A stretch of DNA of 18,773 bases from a bacterium (lineage in GTDB: Bacteria; Bacteroidota; Bacteroidia; Bacteroidales; Muribaculaceae): positions 1 to 18,773 of the forward strand of contig SFTJ01000053.1 in assembly GCA_004563195.1 (NCBI GenBank), in the 5' to 3' direction. This document shows, one piece after another, positions 7,068-14,875 of the stretch. Both the position numbers and the translations under genes were made by a program. Every line of letters begins with the position of its first letter. Positions within the stretch are counted from its first letter, which is position 1. The notes under the pieces were generated by a model. That model was not told where the DNA came from, made no database searches, and worked only from the letters and a program-made list of their open reading frames with translations.

Positions 7068-8396
7068 ATGGATAATAAAAGAAAGTTTGTCACTCCCAAA
7101 GACATGATTGTAGTGTATAAACAACTTGAGCAAAAATTGCCCAAACGTCCGTTTAGCTGTTATAAGCCAACAGAGTTTTCGCCTGTTAATGGTTCTTTCA
7201 CAGAATCGCAGTTGTCGCAAGAAGCCGTGTGTATGATGAATTTTCTTGGTCTCACTGGCTATAGCGCTGAGGTGAAATATGAAGAGATGGAAAAACATGC
7301 CGGTTACATTCTCTTCCCCGAACGAATTTCAGAAAAGATGGTACATATTAGAGTGTCATCAAAATTCAAAACTTCAAGGACATCATTGATAGCCATTCTG
7401 GCACACGAAATTTGTCACAAACTGCTTCCCGTGTATGGATTAGATACCTCCGACGAAGTAATGGTGGATTTGTGCACTATTTATGTAGGATTTGGAGATG
7501 TGGTGCTTCAGGGCTATTTCGATAACTCTTCCGGCAAAGAGATTCTGCAAATGGGCTATCTCGAGCGATGGAATTATAAAGTGGCTGCCCAATTAGTGAA
7601 TGTGGTTAGAGGCAGAATGAGTTTGGAGAAAGCGGGCTTTGAAGATGTGGATGTGCTGATGACCGACACTCTTAAAATGTGGCTATCTTGTGGCGGTGAA
7701 AGAGAAGCTGTGAAACACTTGTTGCGCAGTTATGAGCAGCAAAAGGCCGAGTTGCTTCGCAATATAAATTTGCTGGAACAGTGCTTGGATGAAATCAAGA
7801 TGTTGCAAAAGTTGGACTTTCAACAATACAGTCGCAGATTTGGAACATTTCTACGTGGAAATGAAGGCGATAATGCTATGCATGTAGTGGATTTGCTCTA
7901 TCAAAAGCAATTACAAATGCCTGATATAGAGTCTGCTATGGAGCCTGTCGTTGATCCGGGGTTGCTCACCATCAACCATGCCATCAACACCTTGCTCTTC
8001 GAACTCCATAAGAATAAAAATTTTGCTCTTAACTACAAGGTGGTTTGCCCTGCATGTGGAAAAACTTCGCCGGCTGTGAATCACGACAAAATTTTGAAAT
8101 GTTCCAACACCGAATGTGGGTGCTATTTCTTCCATAAAGGAGAGCCATGGAATGCTACAGTGTATCGGCGTATTGATAATCAAAAGCGACTGGAAGAGGC
8201 TGCCGAGCGTAACAAACTGATTGAACAACGCATATCAGTAGCACAAGCCGAGGCTGCCAAGAAAGTAGCCGATGCAAAAATGAACGCACGAAAAGAAGTG
8301 GAAGAAATCAGGCAAAACGAAATCAAGCGTTACCGCGAAACGGTGACGCGCCGCACACCGGCACTCCTTCGTTGGTTTCTAAGGAAATATCTGTGA
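7068..8396 (+). CDS. Putative zinc metallopeptidase with zinc ribbon and coiled coil, unrecognised
   Basis: A 442-residue protein of no family I can name. Residues 1-100 are mixed alpha/beta. LAHEICHKLL at 111-120 is an HExxH motif (H113, E114, H117) followed by SDEVMVDLCTIYVGFG, where E130 or D134 could be the third metal ligand. The layout is that of a short zinc metallopeptidase core. Residues about 210-250 are helical and charged. C327-x2-C330 and C345-x4-C350 (with C352) form a zinc ribbon. Residues about 370-430 are a highly charged Ala/Glu/Lys coiled coil, and the chain ends in basic TPALLRWFLRKYL. There is no signal peptide, so it is probably cytoplasmic. It stands alone between terminators, and its codons are visibly more AT-rich than its neighbours, which suggests a recently acquired or accessory gene. 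Proteolysis is inferred from the motif only. Confidence 0.72.
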   Translation: MDNKRKFVTPKDMIVVYKQLEQKLPKRPFSCYKPTEFSPVNGSFTESQLSQEAVCMMNFLGLTGYSAEVKYEEMEKHAGYILFPERISEKMVHIRVSSKFKTSRTSLIAILAHEICHKLLPVYGLDTSDEVMVDLCTIYVGFGDVVLQGYFDNSSGKEILQMGYLERWNYKVAAQLVNVVRGRMSLEKAGFEDVDVLMTDTLKMWLSCGGEREAVKHLLRSYEQQKAELLRNINLLEQCLDEIKMLQKLDFQQYSRRFGTFLRGNEGDNAMHVVDLLYQKQLQMPDIESAMEPVVDPGLLTINHAINTLLFELHKNKNFALNYKVVCPACGKTSPAVNHDKILKCSNTECGCYFFHKGEPWNATVYRRIDNQKRLEEAAERNKLIEQRISVAQAEAAKKVADAKMNARKEVEEIRQNEIKRYRETVTRRTPALLRWFLRKYL

Positions 8397-8436
8397 TATA
8401 AATATTATACCATCCACTTTTATGCTTACCAAATAG

Positions 8437-8460
8437 AAACGCATTCTATGCGTTTTGTGA
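8437..8460 (+). terminator. Possible terminator after the HExxH gene
   Basis: AAACGCAT (8437-8444), loop TCT, ATGCGTTT (8448-8455) is a perfect 8-bp stem, followed by TGTG and then TTTT. The stem is only moderately strong and the T-run is interrupted. It also shares the word GCGTTTT with the tandem repeats starting 68 bases after it, so it may belong to that element instead. Confidence 0.45.
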
Positions 8461-8522
8461 TTTTGCGGTATAACATATTTCTGCCTTTTTGTTAGTGCAA
8501 ATATAATAGTTTTTTTGCGTTT

Positions 8523-8640
8523 AGGTGCGTTTTCCTATAAATTTTGGTGTCAAAAAGGTGCGTTTTCCTATAAATTATGGCATCAAAAAGGTGCGTTTTC
8601 CTATAAAATTCACTGCTAAAAAGGTGCGTTTTCCGATTGA
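8523..8640. repeat. Tandem array of four 33-bp repeats
   Basis: Units start at 8523, 8556, 8589 and 8622, exactly 33 bases apart. The first three share the 19-base core AGGTGCGTTTTCCTATAAA, and the fourth keeps its first 13 bases. The 3' part of each unit (TTTTGGTGTC, TTATGGCATC, ATTCACTGCT) varies but ends in AAAA before the next core. The array sits in a 444-base gap between a metallopeptidase-like gene and the DUF3822 gene. Just left of it, CAAATATA (8498-8505) reads TATATTTG on the minus strand, a perfect -7 box pointing leftward. No ORF with coding features covers the array. Spacers of 14 bases are too short for CRISPR. Confidence 0.88.
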
Positions 8641-8708
8641 GCATATCAAACTATAATTGCAGGTGTAAATCGTGGGGGTGTGATGGGTGATATGTGGGCG
8701 GAATTTTA

Positions 8709-8716
8709 TAAATTTG
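8709..8716 (+). promoter_or_regulatory. -7 box for the DUF3822-rsmD-EamA unit
   Basis: TAAATTTG is an exact TAnnTTTG match. No good TTTG is found about 19 bases upstream (that stretch is GGGTGATATGTGG), so the promoter may need an activator or another sigma factor. The predicted transcript start near 8723 is two bases before the folded leader begins. Confidence 0.45.
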
Positions 8717-8724
8717 CAGAACGA

Positions 8725-8810
8725 AGCGCGAGGCGCTCGGGCATAATATGGCACAGCTGCAGAAATGAGAGCGGCAGTGTAGTGCCCCGCGAGTGTGGCC
8801 TCAGCGCGCT
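8725..8810 (+). ncRNA. Predicted folded RNA leader (or small RNA)
   Basis: Hand folding gives a nested hairpin. AGCGCG (8725-8730) pairs with CGCGCT (8805-8810); AGGC (8731-8734) with GCCT (8798-8801, bulge 8802-8804); CTCG (8736-8739, read with one mismatch at its edge) with CGAG (8790-8793); GGC (8750-8752) with GCC (8784-8786); AC-A (8753-8755) with TGT (8778-8780); and CTGC (8757-8760) with GCAG (8774-8777). It starts two bases after the predicted transcript start and ends 30 bases before the DUF3822 start codon. A run of six T at 8826-8831 follows. It could be a structured 5' untranslated region or a separate small RNA. No known riboswitch class was recognised. Confidence 0.45.
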
Positions 8811-8840
8811 ACCATAAAATGATTATTTTTTACACCGAAT

Positions 8841-9674
8841 ATGAGTAACAACCTACCCACAAAGACCACCGACATCGACATACAGCGCCCCGAGTTGTGG
8901 ACACTGCTGCTGGCGCTGAGCGCCGACCGCATAGGCTATGTGCTTTACAGCAAGGCGCAGGACGATTCGTTGGTATATGGCGAGATAGGCATCGACCTCT
9001 CTTACGGCAATTATCTCAAAGGCGTGGAGAATGCCGTGTATGATAATCCGCTCTTTCTCAAACCGTTTGGCGAAGTGAAGGTGGTGGTCGACAGCGCACG
9101 CTTTATGATGATACCTGCCGAAATCGACGAAGAACTGCACCTCGATGTGATGGAAACTGCATTTCCCGATGCCGAGGGCGAGTTTGCCTTCTGTGCCATG
9201 CCGCAGTGCGGCGCAGTGATGGGGTTTGAGTTGGAGCGCGGACTTGAGGCGTTTTTGCAACGCACCTTCTTCAATCCGCCCATCAGCCATGCGTTGGTGC
9301 CGCTGTGTGAGTATCATAAGAGCAAACAAGGTCAGACCTCGCTGCGACGCATGTATGTGCATCTGCAAGAGGGCAAGGTGAGCGTTTGCCTCTTCGATTG
9401 CGGTGCTCCGGTGATGACCAACAGCTATGAATATGAGGCAATCGACGATGCAGCCTACTATGTGCTGCATGCCTGGCAGAGTTTCGGCTTCGATGCCCTT
9501 GCCGATGAGATACTCCTCTCGGGCGAGAAGAGCCGACGCGACCAGATTACGCCCTTGCTGAGAAAATATGTTAATTACGTGATTCCCGCAATATTTCCCG
9601 CCGCTGCCATGCGCATAGGCCACGATGCAGTGCGGGCACCTTACCACTTAATACTGCTTGCATTATGCGAATAA
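8841..9674 (+). CDS. DUF3822 family protein
   Basis: A 277-residue cytoplasmic protein with no signal or membrane helix. Its composition and order of elements (paired beta-rich halves, AFCAMPQCGAVMGFELERGL in the middle, then SLRRMYVHLQEGKVSVCLF) match the Bacteroidota-restricted DUF3822 family. The location directly before rsmD is the usual neighbourhood for this family, and that context carries much of the call. Function is unknown; an actin/ribonuclease-H-like fold has been suggested to me by the repeated beta-hairpin pattern, but this is inference. Its end overlaps the rsmD start by 10 bases, so translation is probably coupled. The start ATG at 8841 follows a long folded leader. Confidence 0.75.
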   Translation: MSNNLPTKTTDIDIQRPELWTLLLALSADRIGYVLYSKAQDDSLVYGEIGIDLSYGNYLKGVENAVYDNPLFLKPFGEVKVVVDSARFMMIPAEIDEELHLDVMETAFPDAEGEFAFCAMPQCGAVMGFELERGLEAFLQRTFFNPPISHALVPLCEYHKSKQGQTSLRRMYVHLQEGKVSVCLFDCGAPVMTNSYEYEAIDDAAYYVLHAWQSFGFDALADEILLSGEKSRRDQITPLLRKYVNYVIPAIFPAAAMRIGHDAVRAPYHLILLALCE

Positions 9675-10270
9675 TTAGAGGAAAATATGGCCGTCGACGC
9701 TTCGATGTGCCGAGCAACATAAGTGCGCGACCTACCACCGACTTTGCGCGCGAAAACATATTTAATGTTATTGAAAACCTCATCGACCTTGAGGGCGCAG
9801 TGGCGCTCGACCTCTTTGCAGGCACCGGTGCGGTGAGTTTTGAGTTCTTGTCGCGCGAATGTGAGTCGGTGACATCGGTCGAAAAGAGCCATGTGCAATA
9901 TAATTTCATACGCAAGGTGCGCGACCAGCTCAATGTGAAGAATATGACGCTCATCAAGGGCGATGTGTTTCGTTTTATCGAGACGGCGCGACAAAAATTT
10001 GATGTAATATTTGTGGATCCGCCCTACGATTTGCCCAATTTCGGCGAGATTCCCGGCAAAATACTTGCATCGGAGCTTGTGAAGCCCGGCACAGTGTTTG
10101 TGATGGAGCATAGCAAGAACTACGATTTCTCTACGTTGCCGCATTTTCATCAGCATCGTGCCTATGGCAGCGTGAATTTTTCGATTTTTATCATCGCCGA
10201 GTCGGCAAGCGAGGCTGCGACTGAAGAAACAGCCAATAGCAACGAAGATGAGCAGCAATGTGAAGAGTAA
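9665..10270 (+). CDS. rsmD: 16S rRNA (guanine966-N2)-methyltransferase
   Basis: A 201-residue SAM-dependent methyltransferase that modifies G966 of 16S rRNA in the small ribosomal subunit. The N-terminus MRIIRGKYGRRRF and ARPTTDFARENIFN (21-34) are the RsmD signature. The SAM-binding motif is DLFAGTG (49-55), the acidic ribose-binding motif is SVEKS (71-75), and the catalytic motif is DPPY (118-121). The core ends near residue 180. The last 20 or so residues (ASEAATEETANSNEDEQQCEE) are an acidic, low-complexity tail beyond the usual family end. The gene overlaps DUF3822 by 10 bases and runs up to or into the EamA gene. Confidence 0.94.
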   Translation: MRIIRGKYGRRRFDVPSNISARPTTDFARENIFNVIENLIDLEGAVALDLFAGTGAVSFEFLSRECESVTSVEKSHVQYNFIRKVRDQLNVKNMTLIKGDVFRFIETARQKFDVIFVDPPYDLPNFGEIPGKILASELVKPGTVFVMEHSKNYDFSTLPHFHQHRAYGSVNFSIFIIAESASEAATEETANSNEDEQQCEE

Positions 10271-10280
10271 GGTTACGGGC

Positions 10281-11165
10281 ATGAGCAATTATGCCAAGGG
10301 CGTGATAGCCGGCATAGTGAGCGCCATGGGGTTCGGCTTTATTCCCGTGTTCAGCAAACCGATGCTTGCCGATGGCATGGCCACCGAGTGCGTGCTCTTC
10401 TACCGATTTTTCCTCTCAGCCATAATGATGGCTATCTACCTGATGGCTACCCACAGACGCATAGCAGTGGGGTGGCGTTATGCACCATCGATGTTTGTAG
10501 AAGCCATTTTCTATAGTTTTTCGGGCGGATTGCTGATGTTTGGCTACAACTATATGACCGGCGGCGTCACCACGGTGATTCACTTCACCTATCCGGTGTT
10601 TGTGATGGCTATATCGCTTATTTTCTTCCGCGAGCGCATCAAGGGAGCATCGGTGCTGTCGATAGTGATAGCCTTGGCTGGCATCTACTGCCTGAGTGTG
10701 CTCGGAGGCGATGCCTCGTTTGTGCCCGGAGCCAATAAGGTGATAGGCGTGATAATAGTGGTGCTTTCGGGCTTGGCTTGCGGCTGCTACATAGTGGGCG
10801 TAAACCGCACTCGAGCGCACGAATTACCCTCGTTGGTGTTCACTTTTTGGCTGTTGCTCATCAGTTCGATGTTCTTTTTCGGCATCTCGGCATATAATGG
10901 CACGTTAGAATTTATCACCACGCCCAAGCAATGCTTTTGCTTTATAGGGCTCACCCTCATAGCCACCATATTGAGCAATATCACACTTGTATTCTCGGCA
11001 CGATATGTGGGCAGCACGCTTGCCGCCATACTTGGAGCGGTGGAACCCACCACAGCGGTGCTGATGTGCATTTTGCTCTTCGGCGAGACCCTCAATGCGT
11101 GGATTGTGACAGGCATTGTGCTGGTGTTTACTGCTGTGATAATAGTGGTGAAGCGCAGCCGATGA
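10281..11165 (+). CDS. EamA/DMT-family transporter
   Basis: A 294-residue inner-membrane protein with about ten hydrophobic helices in two homologous halves, the layout of EamA drug/metabolite transporters. Family marks include GFIPVFSKPM in the first helix, FTYPVFVMAISLIFFRERI at the end of the first half, and the mirrored AILGAVEPTTAVLMCILLFG with ETL in the second half. Substrate cannot be read from sequence; amino acids, nucleosides or other small metabolites are possible. The start is chosen at 10281 because the first helix then follows only six residues and an AAGG lies 8 bases upstream. An in-frame ATG at 10248 would add 11 residues and overlap rsmD by 23 bases. It is likely cotranscribed with rsmD. 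Confidence 0.88.
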   Translation: MSNYAKGVIAGIVSAMGFGFIPVFSKPMLADGMATECVLFYRFFLSAIMMAIYLMATHRRIAVGWRYAPSMFVEAIFYSFSGGLLMFGYNYMTGGVTTVIHFTYPVFVMAISLIFFRERIKGASVLSIVIALAGIYCLSVLGGDASFVPGANKVIGVIIVVLSGLACGCYIVGVNRTRAHELPSLVFTFWLLLISSMFFFGISAYNGTLEFITTPKQCFCFIGLTLIATILSNITLVFSARYVGSTLAAILGAVEPTTAVLMCILLFGETLNAWIVTGIVLVFTAVIIVVKRSR

Positions 11166-11236
11166 CGGTGATTTCTGTAATAAGGCATTATTTTTAAAAC
11201 TAATATAACCAACCCATAAACAACTCGTTACCCCAG

Positions 11237-14200
11237 ATGATTAATCGATTGTCCTTAATTGTTATCGGTGCTTTAATAGCACTATCGGCATCGGCTCAGG
11301 AAAAGCCTAAAGCCTATATTGTATCGGATGCGCATTTCGATTCGCAGTGGAATTGGGATGTGCAGACCTCGATAAGGGAGTATATTCCCAAGACTCTCAA
11401 CACCAACTTGATGCTGCTTGCCAAGTATCCCAACTATGTGTTTAACTTCGAGGGCGGTGTGAAATATGCTTGGATGAAGGAGTATTATCCTCATGAATAT
11501 GAGATGATTAAGCAATATATAAAGCAAGGTCGCTGGCACATAGCCGGCGCCTCGTGGGATGCCAACGACCCAAATATTCCTTCGCCGGAGTCGTTTATTA
11601 GAAATGTAATGTATGGTCAGCACTTCTATCGCCGCGAGTTTGGCGTGCTGTCGACCGACATTTTCTTGCCCGACTGCTTCGGATTTGGTTGGACTCTGCC
11701 CACTATTGCCAATCACTGCGGCTTGATAGGTTTTTCCACTCAAAAATTGCAGTGGCGCAATCATCCATTCTATGCCACAGGCAAGAAAATTCCGTTTGAG
11801 ATAGGTTTGTGGCAAGGCGTCGACGGCGCTCGCATTATGTGCATAGCCGATGCGCACAACTACACATCGAAGTGGAACGATGGCGAAGACCTCACTCGCA
11901 ACAAACAATTAAAGAAATACATCGAAGACAATAGAGTCGACGGCGTGAATGCCGTGTATCACTACTACGGCACCGGCGACACCGGCGGCAGTCCTACCAT
12001 CGGTTCGGTGCGTGCTGTGGAGCGCTCGGTGGGCGAAGATGGCGACATCGAAGTGATAAGCGCTACAAGCGACCAAATATTTAAGGACTATTTGCCCTAC
12101 GATAAGCATAGCGAACTTCCGGTGTTCGATGGCGAATTGCTTATGGATGTTCACGGCACCGGCTGCTACACATCGCAGGCGGCAATGAAGTGGTACAATC
12201 GTCGCAATGAGCAACTTGCCGTGGCTGCCGAAGGCGCAGCAGTGGTTGCCGACTGGTTTGGCGCTGTCGACTATCCCACCGAATTACTTGCCGAGGCATG
12301 GAAACGATTTGTTTGGCACCAATTTCACGACGACCTCACCGGCACCAGCCTTCCGCGTGCCTATGAATTTTCGTGGAACGATGAATTGCTGAGCCTCAAG
12401 CAATTTGCAGGCGTTCTCACCACCTCGGTGGGCGCTGTAGCTCGCAATCTCAACACCCAAGTGGGCGGCACTCCGCTGGTGCTCTATAATCCCACCGGAT
12501 TCGACTCTGCCGATATGATAGAGGTGACTCTCAACACCTCGCGAGCCATCAGTGGCGTGCGCGTCACCAACGAAAACGGCCGTCGCGTAAAGGCTCAAGT
12601 GGTGAGCAATGCGCCGGGTAGCGCCAAGATTCTCATAGCTGCTTCGGTGCCGGCATTAGGATATGCCGTCTACGACATTCGCCCATCCTATGGCAAGCAG
12701 AAAACCCTTGCCGATGAGGCTAACACCATCGAAAACAGCATCTATCGCCTCACTCTCGACGATAACGGCGACATAGCTTCTCTCATAGATAAGCGAAACG
12801 GCAAGCAGATGGTGGCCGACGGTAAGGCTTTCCGTCTGGCGCTCTTCACTTCGAATATTTCGAAGCAGTGGCCTGCATGGGAAATCATCAGAAGCGAAAT
12901 GGAAAAGGAACCACAATCGATAGGCAATGCCCGCATTACACTTGTGGAAAACGGCGAACTGCGCACTACGCTTCGCGTGGAACGCTCATTCGGTGCCGGT
13001 GGCTCGAGCATAGTGCAATACATCAGCCTCAACGAGGGCGGACAAGCCGACCGCATCGATATATATAACGAAATCGACTGGAAGGAAACCAATTCGCTGC
13101 TGAAAGTGGAATTTCCTATGGCTTTTGCCAACAGCGAAGCTACTTACGACTTGGGCATAGGTGCAGTGAATCGCGGCAATAACACCGACACAGCCTACGA
13201 GGTGATATCGCAACAATGGACCGACCTCTCGGCTGCCGATGGCTCTTGCGGTTTGACTGTGCTCAACGATGGGAAATATGGTTGGGACAAACCTAACGAC
13301 AACACCATACGCCTCACTTTGCTCCACACTCCGGGAACAGGCAACAACTACTATCAAACTCGTCAAGACCAAGGCAAGCATCATTTCACTTATTCGCTCG
13401 TGGCCCACAATGGCGCTCTCGACCGCTCGCTGATGGCTCAGAAAGCCGAATTGCTCAATCAGGGCATCAAGGGCTTTATCGCCGACAAGCATCGCGGTTC
13501 ACTGGGCAAGAGCTACGCATTTGCCCGCGGCAACAATGCCAATGTGGCACTGCGTGCACTCAAAAAGGCTGAAGACGGCAGCGGCGACTATGTGGTGCGA
13601 TTCTTCGAAACTTCGGGCGAAGGTTCTCAGAATGCAAGCTTCACATTCCCTGCCGAGATAGTTGGCGCTCAAGAGGTAAATGGCATTGAGGACAATATAG
13701 GTGCTGCTCGCTACTCGGGCAATACTCTCGATTTTGAGATAGGTCGCTATGGCATCAAGACTTTCCGCGTGCGCCTTGCCCGCGCCACGAATGTTATTGC
13801 CAAGATCGACCAAAAGCCACTCGAATTGCCGTTCAATGCTATGGTGTCGAGCTACAATGCATTTCGCAATACCGTCAACCTCGACGGCCGCGGCAACTCT
13901 TATGCCGCCGAACTCATGCCCGAATCGCTCACTTATCGCGGCATAACATTCAATCTCGGCAATCCCGATACGCGCAACGGCGTGAAGTGCGAAGGTCAAG
14001 AGATAGCTATCCCTGCTGGCTATAGCACTCTCTATCTGCTCGCAGCTGCCACGGCGCGCGACACTAACACCGAAGTGACTTTCGCCGGAGGCCAAAAAGG
14101 CGAGGTGAAACAGGTGGTTTCGGTACCCGTATTCAACGGATTTATTGGTCAATGGGGTCACTACAATCACACCGAGGCATATATCAAACCTGTTGAGGTG

Positions 14201-14863
14201 GCTTATGTGGGTACTCACCACCACAATATGATGAAGGGCGATTTGTACTACGAATTTGCATATATGTTTATGATTCCGGTGGCTGTTCCGCAAGGCACCA
14301 CAACGCTGAAATTGCCTGAAAACAGCCGCATAGTAATCTTTGCAGCTACTTTGGCTAACGATGCTAACAACACTCTCACGCCGGCTACCGACTTGATGGA
14401 GGTGAATCTGCCCGTTCGCGAGATTAAAGGTGATGCCACCACTCGCAAAAATCTTCTTGTAGGCAAGCCCTGCATAGAGCGTTCGGGTGAAGTCAATCGC
14501 CGCGAAAGCGCCGCTATGGCTGTAGATGCCAAAGAGATGACTAAATGGTGCGACAACCGCAGCGATTCGCGCACCAAGTTCGTGGCATTCGACCTCGGTG
14601 AGGTGCACACCTTGCGCGGCTGGGATGTGCTGAATGCTACCCTCGAAAATCTCAACTACACATCGAAGGAATATAGCCTGCAAGTGAAAGAAAACGAGAC
14701 CGACGAGTGGACCACTGTCGACACCGTTACCGACAATACCGATATGGAAACCGACCGACTGTTGCCCGAACCGGTGAAAGCACGCTATGTGCGCCTCTAC
14801 ATCACCAAGCCCGACCAAAGCGAAGGCTTCACGGCACGAATCTACGAATTTCAGGTGTATTGA
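11237..14863 (+). CDS. Secreted GH38 alpha-mannosidase-like enzyme with C-terminal F5/8 type C domain
   Basis: A 1208-residue exported glycoside hydrolase. A type I signal peptide ends SASA|QEKPK (cleavage about 20/21), so it is probably periplasmic. The GH38 catalytic domain shows the zinc ligands H33 and D35 (DAHFDSQWNWD), the nucleophile D146 in LPDCFGFG, and H364 in HQFHDDLTGTSLPRAY, matching the zinc-dependent retaining alpha-mannosidase site. Middle-domain and beta-sandwich regions follow. The last 140 or so residues, from about 1070 (KNLLVGKPC...WCDNRSD...FVAFDLGEVHTLRGW...ARYVRLYITKP), form a discoidin / F5-8 type C carbohydrate-binding domain. It cleaves terminal alpha-mannose or a related sugar; linkage is unknown. 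It is followed 12 bases later by the 732-residue gene. No promoter of the usual form was found in the 71-base gap before it. Confidence 0.9.
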   Translation: MINRLSLIVIGALIALSASAQEKPKAYIVSDAHFDSQWNWDVQTSIREYIPKTLNTNLMLLAKYPNYVFNFEGGVKYAWMKEYYPHEYEMIKQYIKQGRWHIAGASWDANDPNIPSPESFIRNVMYGQHFYRREFGVLSTDIFLPDCFGFGWTLPTIANHCGLIGFSTQKLQWRNHPFYATGKKIPFEIGLWQGVDGARIMCIADAHNYTSKWNDGEDLTRNKQLKKYIEDNRVDGVNAVYHYYGTGDTGGSPTIGSVRAVERSVGEDGDIEVISATSDQIFKDYLPYDKHSELPVFDGELLMDVHGTGCYTSQAAMKWYNRRNEQLAVAAEGAAVVADWFGAVDYPTELLAEAWKRFVWHQFHDDLTGTSLPRAYEFSWNDELLSLKQFAGVLTTSVGAVARNLNTQVGGTPLVLYNPTGFDSADMIEVTLNTSRAISGVRVTNENGRRVKAQVVSNAPGSAKILIAASVPALGYAVYDIRPSYGKQKTLADEANTIENSIYRLTLDDNGDIASLIDKRNGKQMVADGKAFRLALFTSNISKQWPAWEIIRSEMEKEPQSIGNARITLVENGELRTTLRVERSFGAGGSSIVQYISLNEGGQADRIDIYNEIDWKETNSLLKVEFPMAFANSEATYDLGIGAVNRGNNTDTAYEVISQQWTDLSAADGSCGLTVLNDGKYGWDKPNDNTIRLTLLHTPGTGNNYYQTRQDQGKHHFTYSLVAHNGALDRSLMAQKAELLNQGIKGFIADKHRGSLGKSYAFARGNNANVALRALKKAEDGSGDYVVRFFETSGEGSQNASFTFPAEIVGAQEVNGIEDNIGAARYSGNTLDFEIGRYGIKTFRVRLARATNVIAKIDQKPLELPFNAMVSSYNAFRNTVNLDGRGNSYAAELMPESLTYRGITFNLGNPDTRNGVKCEGQEIAIPAGYSTLYLLAAATARDTNTEVTFAGGQKGEVKQVVSVPVFNGFIGQWGHYNHTEAYIKPVEVAYVGTHHHNMMKGDLYYEFAYMFMIPVAVPQGTTTLKLPENSRIVIFAATLANDANNTLTPATDLMEVNLPVREIKGDATTRKNLLVGKPCIERSGEVNRRESAAMAVDAKEMTKWCDNRSDSRTKFVAFDLGEVHTLRGWDVLNATLENLNYTSKEYSLQVKENETDEWTTVDTVTDNTDMETDRLLPEPVKARYVRLYITKPDQSEGFTARIYEFQVY

Positions 14864-14875
14864 TTTCGAAGGACT

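Noticed and set aside
8523..8640. CRISPR array
   Set aside because: Variable parts are only about 14 bases, the last unit decays, the adenine-rich ends of the units are similar to each other and no cas gene is near. The same holds for 17121-17238.
3601..9000. An identical 22-base stretch in tatD (3601-3622) and the DUF3822 gene (8979-9000)
   Set aside because: Both encode GEIGIDL in the same frame, and the organism uses a narrow codon set. A chance match between unrelated genes is more likely than a functional repeat or recombination.
8841..11165. A link of the DUF3822-rsmD unit to a defence system because of the neighbouring HExxH gene
   Set aside because: A terminator-like hairpin, a repeat array and a separate promoter lie between them, and DUF3822-rsmD is ordinary housekeeping context in this phylum.
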